This document shows positions 13,773 to 19,680 of a stretch of 19,680 nt of DNA, piece after piece. The translations under genes were made by a program, and so were the position numbers. Every line of letters starts with the position of its first letter. The first letter of the stretch is position 1. The DNA comes from Pseudomonadota bacterium (GTDB lineage Bacteria > Desulfobacterota > Desulfovibrionia > Desulfovibrionales > Desulfovibrionaceae), in contig JAEWCY010000184.1 in NCBI GenBank assembly GCA_023390395.1, positions 1 through 19,680 on the forward strand, read 5' to 3'. The notes under the pieces were generated by a model that saw nothing but the letters and a program-made list of their open reading frames with translations, was not told the DNA's origin and searched no databases.

Positions 13773-14153
13773 TTAAGAACCGGTATATTCAGGATTATTC
13801 CAGTTGGCCGTATTGCTGACGCCATCGACAGTGCCTTTGACAGTAACCTGCCCGGTTATAGTTCCTGTGCAGTTAAGGCTCGCATTACCGCTGACGGAGA
13901 CCTTATCGCATTCAGTTTGAGGGTCCGCGAATGTATAGGAAGAGTTCATCTTATTGTTCGCATAACCAAGGCTCAATTGAGACTGCCCACCGGCAATGAT
14001 ACCTTTGATCGCCTGTTGCCGGGCATCGTCCTGCAGATTGAAATACCTGGGCACGGCCACCACGGCCAGGATGCCGAGGATGACCAGCACGGCGATGATT
14101 TCGATCAACGTGAAGCCCTGCTGTCCCGGGCTGCCGATTTTCGCCTTAACCAT
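13773..14153 (-). CDS. MshA-like major type IV pilin
   Basis: A 126-residue prepilin. It has a 13-residue leader ending QQG|FTLIE, Glu at mature position 5, then IIAVLVILGILAVVAVPRYFNLQDDARQ, the signature of MSHA-type pilins. The helix continues with GGQSQLSLGYAN. Cys82 and Cys95 probably form the C-terminal disulfide loop, and the protein ends GVSNTANWNNPEYTGS. A strong ribosome site (GGAGGAGAAAGG) precedes the ATG at 14153, the best in the locus, fitting a highly expressed major subunit. It is the first pilin after the sigma-54 activator gene, with 191 nt of non-coding DNA upstream that contains a 12-bp inverted repeat. The C-terminal coding half is less GC-rich than the helix-coding part. 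Confidence 0.9.
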   Translation of the reverse strand: MVKAKIGSPGQQGFTLIEIIAVLVILGILAVVAVPRYFNLQDDARQQAIKGIIAGGQSQLSLGYANNKMNSSYTFADPQTECDKVSVSGNASLNCTGTITGQVTVKGTVDGVSNTANWNNPEYTGS

Positions 14154-14305
14154 ATTCCTTTCTCCTCCGATAAGGGTGTTGCCGCCCCCTGGCGACTGTT
14201 ACGAACACTAGCAGGAAACATGCCGGCCGGCCCTGGCGGGACCAATCTGCGGCGGCCCTGGCCGCTTGCGGACCCGCCTCGCTCCCGGCGCGACCAATGT
14301 ACTCC

Positions 14306-14334
14306 AAAATTTGATGCTTGCAGCATCAAATTTT
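14306..14334. terminator. Perfect 12-bp AT-rich inverted repeat downstream of the sigma-54 activator
   Basis: AAAATTTGATGC (14306-14317), loop TTGCA, and GCATCAAATTTT (14323-14334) form a perfect 12-bp stem. On the minus strand it starts 10 nt after the TAG of the activator gene (stop at 14345) and ends in TTTT, so it can serve as an intrinsic terminator for the activator, isolating it from the pilin genes. It also lies about 155 nt upstream of the major pilin, where an operator or attenuator would be possible. The remainder of 14154-14344 shows no gene, and I could not find a convincing sigma-54 or sigma-70 promoter in it. Confidence 0.6.
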
Positions 14335-14344
14335 GATGACGATT

Positions 14345-15664
<1,320 letters not shown>

Positions 15665-15668
15665 GCCG

Positions 15669-15672
15669 CCTC
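15669..15672 (-). promoter_or_regulatory. Ribosome-binding site deciding the sigma-54 activator start
   Basis: GAGG on the minus strand sits 4 nt before the ATG at 15664. The alternative ATG 18 codons upstream (15718) is preceded by TTCGCGACAGTCTT with no Shine-Dalgarno match, and the 18 codons between have lower third-position GC than the rest of the gene. This favours the shorter product. Confidence 0.45.
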
Positions 15673-15795
15673 GCAGCTTGACGCCTCGCGCAAAAGCCCA
15701 CCGGGGCACGCCAACCATAAGACTGTCGCGAAAGAATTCATCCGGTTACACGGCGAGGTTCAAGCACTCTCCGCCGATGCGGTCAAACGGCCGCC

Positions 15796-17025
15796 TCAAT
15801 GCCGCAACGCCACTTGCGACATGTCCCACATGGGAAGGAAAATGGCCAGCGCGAAAAAGCCCACCACTCCGGCCAGCCCCACGATGAGGATCGGGCCCAG
15901 GGCGTCGGACAGGCGCTTGACCGCGTAACTCACCTCGGCGTCGTAGTGCTCGCTGATGGCCGAGAGCATCTCGTCGAGGTTGCCCGACTCCTCGCCCACG
16001 GCCACCATGGTCACCACCATGGGCGTGAAGTACTTGGCCCGGGCCAACGGCGCGGCCAGGCCTTGGCCGGTGCGGATGAGCTCCTGGATGCGGCGGAATT
16101 CCTTGGCGATGGCCGCATTGCCGATGGTGCCGACGAGGATGTCGATGGTGGTCAGGACCGGCACGCCGCTGGCCTGCAGGATGGAGAAGATGGAGGCGAA
16201 GCGCGACATGGCCGCCTTGCGAAAGAGCATGCCGATGACGGGGATGTGCAGGAAGAAGGCGTCGCGGGTGACTTTTCCCCCCTCGGTCTTGAACCAGAAG
16301 TGCAGGGACAAGACCACAGCGGCGCTCACGGCCAGCAGCACGTACCAATATTTGGTGATGAGGATGTTGAGATTGATGGCCACCTGCGTGGGCCAGGGCA
16401 AAGCCACGTTCGCGTTGGTGAAGATCTGGGCGAAGACCGGCACCACGAAGGTGAGCAGCACGAAAAAAGCCACGGCCAGGGCGATGACCACGGTGAGGGG
16501 ATATTGCAAGGCCGAGCGGATGTCCGAATGGACCTGGTGCTCGTGGGAGACGATGTAGATGAGGCGGTCGAGGACCTGCGGCAGCGCGCCAGCCGCCTCG
16601 CCGGCCCGCACCATGCTCACGTAAAGGTCGGAAAATACCTTGCCGTGCCGGGCCAGGGCGTCGGAAATGGTGGAGCCCTTCTTCACGTCGTCGGACATCT
16701 GCGTGCAGATGTGGCGCAGTTTGGGATTCTCGGTCTGTTGTTCGAGAACGCGCAGGATCTCCAGCATGGACAGGCCCGCGCCGAGCATGGTGCGGAACTG
16801 CTTGGTGAAAAGGATGAGTTCCTGGGCCTTGACCCGGCCGATGTAGATTCCCGGAGGAGCGCTCGTCCCGCCGCCGGATCCCGGCCCGCCGCCGCGCTGG
16901 ACCGAGACCGGAATGTAGCCCATGGCGGCCAGGCGGTTTTTCGCCGCGTCCGGGCTTTCCGCCTCGAGGGTTCCGGTCACGGTGTTGCCGGCCTCGTTGA
17001 TGGCCTGGTAGCTGTACTGGGGCAC
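15796..17025 (-). CDS. GspF/PilC-family inner-membrane platform protein (MshG-like)
   Basis: A 409-residue member of the type II secretion/type IV pilus F family, of normal length. It forms the inner-membrane platform that couples the assembly ATPase to pilin insertion. The N-terminal segment (YSYQAINEAGNTVTGTLEA) is the usual start; a Gly/Pro linker (44-60) leads to the first cytoplasmic domain (FTKQFRTMLGAGLSMLEIL, 73-91). Transmembrane helices lie at about 176-198, 224-243 and 378-398. The second F domain contains RFASIFSILQASGVPV (275-290) and the hallmark GEESGNLDEML (344-354). The start is GTG at 17025 with AAGGAG upstream; no nearby ATG is usable. It follows the ATPase gene by 24 nt, an E-G pair as in MSHA, Type II and type IV pilus operons. 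Confidence 0.94.
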   Translation of the reverse strand: MPQYSYQAINEAGNTVTGTLEAESPDAAKNRLAAMGYIPVSVQRGGGPGSGGGTSAPPGIYIGRVKAQELILFTKQFRTMLGAGLSMLEILRVLEQQTENPKLRHICTQMSDDVKKGSTISDALARHGKVFSDLYVSMVRAGEAAGALPQVLDRLIYIVSHEHQVHSDIRSALQYPLTVVIALAVAFFVLLTFVVPVFAQIFTNANVALPWPTQVAINLNILITKYWYVLLAVSAAVVLSLHFWFKTEGGKVTRDAFFLHIPVIGMLFRKAAMSRFASIFSILQASGVPVLTTIDILVGTIGNAAIAKEFRRIQELIRTGQGLAAPLARAKYFTPMVVTMVAVGEESGNLDEMLSAISEHYDAEVSYAVKRLSDALGPILIVGLAGVVGFFALAIFLPMWDMSQVALRH

Positions 17026-17030
17026 GAAAG

Positions 17031-17036
17031 CTCCTT
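17031..17036 (-). promoter_or_regulatory. Ribosome-binding site for the GTG start of the GspF-like gene
   Basis: AAGGAG on the minus strand lies 5 nt before the GTG at 17025, within the 24-nt gap after the ATPase stop. It supports the GTG start. Confidence 0.7.
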
Positions 17037-17049
17037 TCCGGCTGGCGCC

Positions 17050-18756
17050 TTACAGCATGACCGCCGAGGAGGCCTCCTCGAAGGTGGTCTTGCCTTCGAG
17101 GATCTTGAGGCGCGCGTCGTCCTCCAGGAGCTTGAGCCGGCCGGTGTCCGCGGCGAAGCGGCTGATCTCCCGCGAGGTGGCCCGCTTGTTGATCATCTCC
17201 TGGATCTCCTCGTCGATGACCAGGATTTCGTAAAGCCCCACGCGCCCCTTGAAGCCCGAATCGCCGCACAGGTAGCAGCCCCGGCCGCGCATGAAGGTGG
17301 CCCCCTGCGCGCCCTCCAGGTTCCAGAAGCGCAGCACCTCGGGCCTGGGGGTGTAGGGCTCGGCGCAGTTGGGGCAGATGCGGCGCACCAGGCGCTGGGC
17401 GATGGACACGTTGAGCACCGAGGCCACGAGGAACGGCTCGATGCCCATGTCCATGAGGCGCATGACCGCGCCGGCCGCGTCGTTGGTGTGCACGGTGGAG
17501 AGCACCTTGTGGCCGGTGAGCGCCGCCTGGGTGGCGATGGCCGCGGTCTCGGCGTCGCGTATCTCGCCCACGAGCACCACGTCCGGGTCCTGGCGCAGGG
17601 TGGAGCGCAGGGCGCTGGCGAAGGTCATGCCGGCCCGACGGTTGAGCTGCACCTGGCGCACGCCCTCCATGCGGTACTCGACCGGGTCCTCCAGGGTGAT
17701 GACGTTGATGTCCGGCCGGCTGATCTCGCGCAGCAGCGCGAAAAGCGTGGTCGACTTGCCCGAGCCCGTCGGGCCGGTGGCCAGAAACATGCCGTAGGGC
17801 TTGTCCACCACCAGGCGTATCTTGGCCAGGTCCTCGGCGGACAGGCCCATGTCGGCCAGGAGCATGCCGCCGGCGCTCATGTCGAGCAGGCGCAGGACCA
17901 GGTTCTCGCCGTGGATGGTGGGCAGGGTCGAGACGCGGATGTTGATCTCGCGCTTGTCGATGGCCACGGTGAAGCGGCCGTCCTGGGGCACGCGGCTGAC
18001 GGCGATGTCCAGGTTGGCCAGAATTTTTATGCGCGAGACGATGGGCAGGATCATGGGCTTGGGCGGCGAGGGCACGGCCTTGAGCTTGCCGTCGATGCGC
18101 ATGCGGATCTGCACCTGGTCGCGCTCGGGGCTGATGTGCACGTCGCTGGCCCCCTCGCGCACGGCCTGGGAGAGCAGCGAATTGACGAAGCGCACCACCG
18201 GGGCCTCGCCGGCCATGTCCTCCAGGGAGCTGACCTGCACGTCGCCCGAGCGGTCCTCGGTCTTGACGTCGTCGTCGCGCATGTCCTCGATGCTGTCGAG
18301 GACGCCCTCGATGCCAAGTCCCATGCCGTAGATGGCGCTAGTCAGGTAGCCGAGCTCGCGCTCGGTGCAGATGACCGGCTCGACCTCGCAGTTCTTGTAG
18401 ATCTCGATGTCCTCGATGGCGCTGATGTCCAGCGGATCGGGCATGGCCACGCGGATGAGGTTGCCGGACTTGGAAAGCGGCACGAGCTTGGAACGCAGCG
18501 CCATCTCGGCCGGGATGAGCGAGGCCAGGTGGCTGTCCACCGGAAAGCGTTCCGGGGTGTACTTGGCCAGGCCCATCTGCCGGCTGATGAGGTCGACGAT
18601 GTCGGATTCCTTGACCGTGCCCTCGCGCACGAGCTGCTGGCCGAGCTTGAGCCCGCCGCGCTTGCCCGCGGCCAGGGCCTGGCGCAGCTTGTCGTCGTTG
18701 ACGAGTCCGGCGGCGACGAGCATCTCGCCGAGCCTGAGGCGTTTTCTTGGCTCCAT
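17050..18756 (-). CDS. GspE/PilB-family assembly ATPase with N-terminal MshEN domain (MshE-like)
   Basis: A 568-residue hexameric secretion ATPase that powers pilus extension from the cytoplasmic side. Residues 8-60 carry two 24-residue MshEN motifs separated by exactly five residues (RLGEMLVAAGLV from 8; KLGQQLVREGTV from 37), the c-di-GMP-binding fold of Vibrio cholerae MshE. The core has ASDVHISP (203-210), Walker A GPTGSGKST (328-336), Asp box ITLEDPVEYR (353-362), Walker B DVVLVGEIRD (392-401) and His box STVHTNDA (420-427). A zinc-binding tetracysteine is visible as Cys461, Cys464, Cys494 and Cys497. All catalytic motifs are intact. The ATG at 18756 has only a weak GGCGGAAA upstream. 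It starts 24 nt after the LysM-like gene and ends 24 nt before the GspF-like gene. PilT-type retraction ATPases are not seen here. Confidence 0.94.
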   Translation of the reverse strand: MEPRKRLRLGEMLVAAGLVNDDKLRQALAAGKRGGLKLGQQLVREGTVKESDIVDLISRQMGLAKYTPERFPVDSHLASLIPAEMALRSKLVPLSKSGNLIRVAMPDPLDISAIEDIEIYKNCEVEPVICTERELGYLTSAIYGMGLGIEGVLDSIEDMRDDDVKTEDRSGDVQVSSLEDMAGEAPVVRFVNSLLSQAVREGASDVHISPERDQVQIRMRIDGKLKAVPSPPKPMILPIVSRIKILANLDIAVSRVPQDGRFTVAIDKREINIRVSTLPTIHGENLVLRLLDMSAGGMLLADMGLSAEDLAKIRLVVDKPYGMFLATGPTGSGKSTTLFALLREISRPDINVITLEDPVEYRMEGVRQVQLNRRAGMTFASALRSTLRQDPDVVLVGEIRDAETAAIATQAALTGHKVLSTVHTNDAAGAVMRLMDMGIEPFLVASVLNVSIAQRLVRRICPNCAEPYTPRPEVLRFWNLEGAQGATFMRGRGCYLCGDSGFKGRVGLYEILVIDEEIQEMINKRATSREISRFAADTGRLKLLEDDARLKILEGKTTFEEASSAVML

Positions 18757-18780
18757 GGTGCGTTTCCGCCCTTTTTCCGC

Positions 18781-19680
18781 CTACTCGCCGAGGGAACCGG
18801 CGGCCGCCGGGGCGATCGACCGGGCCACGAGCCCCCGGTCGGGACGGCTTTCCGCCACCTGCCGGCCGGGCAGGGGCCTAAACGCCGGCGCGACCACGCC
18901 GTCGGCCTCGCCGAGATCCGTGTAATAGACCGTTCCATCCGGAAAGCCGCCGAGCAGCACCGCCCGGCCGGAGAGCTCCGGCGGCAGCACGGCCATGGCC
19001 GCCTGGGCGCTGGCCTGGTTGGGGAAAAGCGCCGCGATCACCACGTCGAAGCGCGTGCCGGCTTCGGGGTGGCTGGTGCAGAAAAGCGACAGCGACAGGT
19101 TCTGGCGGTCCTTGACCGTCGAAATGAGCGCGAAGCCCTTTTCCAGGCTGTCCACGGTCCCCACCTTCACGAGGTACGACCCGGCCGGCGGGGCCTTGGT
19201 TTCGATGACCGGATAGACGATGGATTCGCCAGCCCGGACGCGGGTGATGTCCAGGCCGGGGTTGGCCTTGGCGAGCCTGGCCAGCACGGCCCGGTTGCCG
19301 CTGCCGTAGACCCGGGCCGCCAGCCGGCTCAGCGACCAGCCCGGACGCACCACCGAGGCGCCGAGCCGTCCGTCCGCCTCGGGCGCGAGCTGGACGGCAG
19401 CGGCCTTGGCCGCACGGACGCCGGGAAGCGGCGCTTCGGGCAGGGTCGGCGGCGCGGCCGGCGCGCCGGCGGGCAGGGGCAGGGCCGGCAGCCCGTCCTC
19501 GCTGGTCACGACGATGACCTGCTCCCTGGTTTCCGGGGCCACGGCGGCGGCGGCCAGGTCCAGGGCCGCGCCGAGGGCTTCGTTTTGCGGCACGGGCGCG
19601 GCGGGCGCGGCCGGCCGGGCGGCCGGAGAAGAAGCATGGGCAGAGGCGGGCACGGGTGCGACGGCCGGGCGCGCCTTGGG
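18781..19680 (-). CDS. C-terminal part of a LysM/SPOR-like envelope protein (5' end outside window)
   Basis: The frame is open to the right edge, so only the last 299 residues are visible; a GTG at 19653 is not a convincing start. The fragment begins with a Pro/Ala-rich linker of about 100 residues, which is periplasm-spanning in many proteins. VRPGWSLSRLAARVYGSGNR through RVRAGESIVYPV (19204-19350) reads as a LysM-like peptidoglycan-binding domain. The next 80 residues (SYLVKVGTVDSLEKGFALI, then FPNQASAQAAMAVLPPEL) resemble SPOR-type sequence, which binds denuded glycan. The gene sits 24 nt before the MshE-like ATPase, the position of mshM/mshN in MSHA operons. An ExeA/MshM-type ATPase with a peptidoglycan-binding tail is therefore possible, but the ATPase part is not in the window. 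Confidence 0.65.
   Translation of the reverse strand, partial: PKARPAVAPVPASAHASSPAARPAAPAAPVPQNEALGAALDLAAAAVAPETREQVIVVTSEDGLPALPLPAGAPAAPPTLPEAPLPGVRAAKAAAVQLAPEADGRLGASVVRPGWSLSRLAARVYGSGNRAVLARLAKANPGLDITRVRAGESIVYPVIETKAPPAGSYLVKVGTVDSLEKGFALISTVKDRQNLSLSLFCTSHPEAGTRFDVVIAALFPNQASAQAAMAVLPPELSGRAVLLGGFPDGTVYYTDLGEADGVVAPAFRPLPGRQVAESRPDRGLVARSIAPAAAGSLGE

Noticed and set aside
14154..14344. Sigma-54 (-24/-12) promoter upstream of the major pilin
   Set aside because: GG-N10-GC spacing can be found, but none has the TGGCAC and TTGC cores. No convincing site in this region.
15735..15763. Possible sigma-70 promoter (TTGAAC, 17 nt, TGAATT on the minus strand) before the sigma-54 activator
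   Set aside because: The -10 matches the consensus at only three of six positions; such matches are easy to find. Its place would agree with the shorter start at 15664, but that is not enough.

Overview
The window looks like chromosome of a high-GC, Gram-negative sulfate-reducing deltaproteobacterium of the Desulfovibrio/Solidesulfovibrio type. This is an inference from base composition (a sampled coding line counts 68% GC), codon use, the envelope genes present, and a CCTCCGGCGGCC-led hairpin of a kind I remember from such genomes. There is no rRNA, tRNA, CRISPR array or transposase.

Layout. (1) Positions 3-1438, plus strand: the tail of a ribbon-helix-helix-like protein, then a ParA-type ATPase with an N-terminal zinc ribbon. 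A G-rich intergenic stretch with a perfect hairpin separates it from convergent genes. (2) Positions 1650-5589, minus strand: an envelope group, read in transcription order as an AhpD-like carboxymuconolactone decarboxylase family protein, a hairpin, a small lipoprotein, a Gate-domain membrane protein, an MltB-type lytic transglycosylase overlapping it by 4 nt, and a secreted NodB-type polysaccharide deacetylase. (3) Positions 5707-19680, minus strand: a pilus locus of about 14 kb whose order matches the MSHA pilus operon of Vibrio and Shewanella. In transcription order it holds a LysM/SPOR-like protein (cut by the window edge), a GspE/MshE ATPase with an N-terminal MshEN-like domain, a GspF/MshG platform protein, a membrane-anchored sigma-54 activator, two MshA-like pilins, a GT-C-like multi-pass membrane protein with a TPR tail, three pseudopilins (slots C, D, O), a large PilX-like minor pilin (slot P), a prepilin-like protein with an L-type lectin-like domain (slot Q), and a small Slt-family lytic transglycosylase.

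How it may work together: the ATPase and platform protein would assemble pilins after prepilin-peptidase cleavage. The MshEN-like domain suggests c-di-GMP input and the sigma-54 activator suggests dedicated transcriptional control. The pseudopilins and the two large PilX-like proteins would form the tip, the last one carrying a probable sugar-binding adhesin domain, and the Slt enzyme could open peptidoglycan. Secretin and alignment proteins are not in the window and would be expected beyond position 19680.

The most unusual region is about 7720-9290. It is sharply AT-rich (37% GC in two counted lines) and covers nearly all of the slot-P minor pilin except its N-terminal membrane anchor. It encodes a beta-helix-like ladder of 17-18 residue repeats, as if the exposed part of a tip protein had been replaced by foreign DNA. 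No intergenic stretch in the window exceeds 300 bases.
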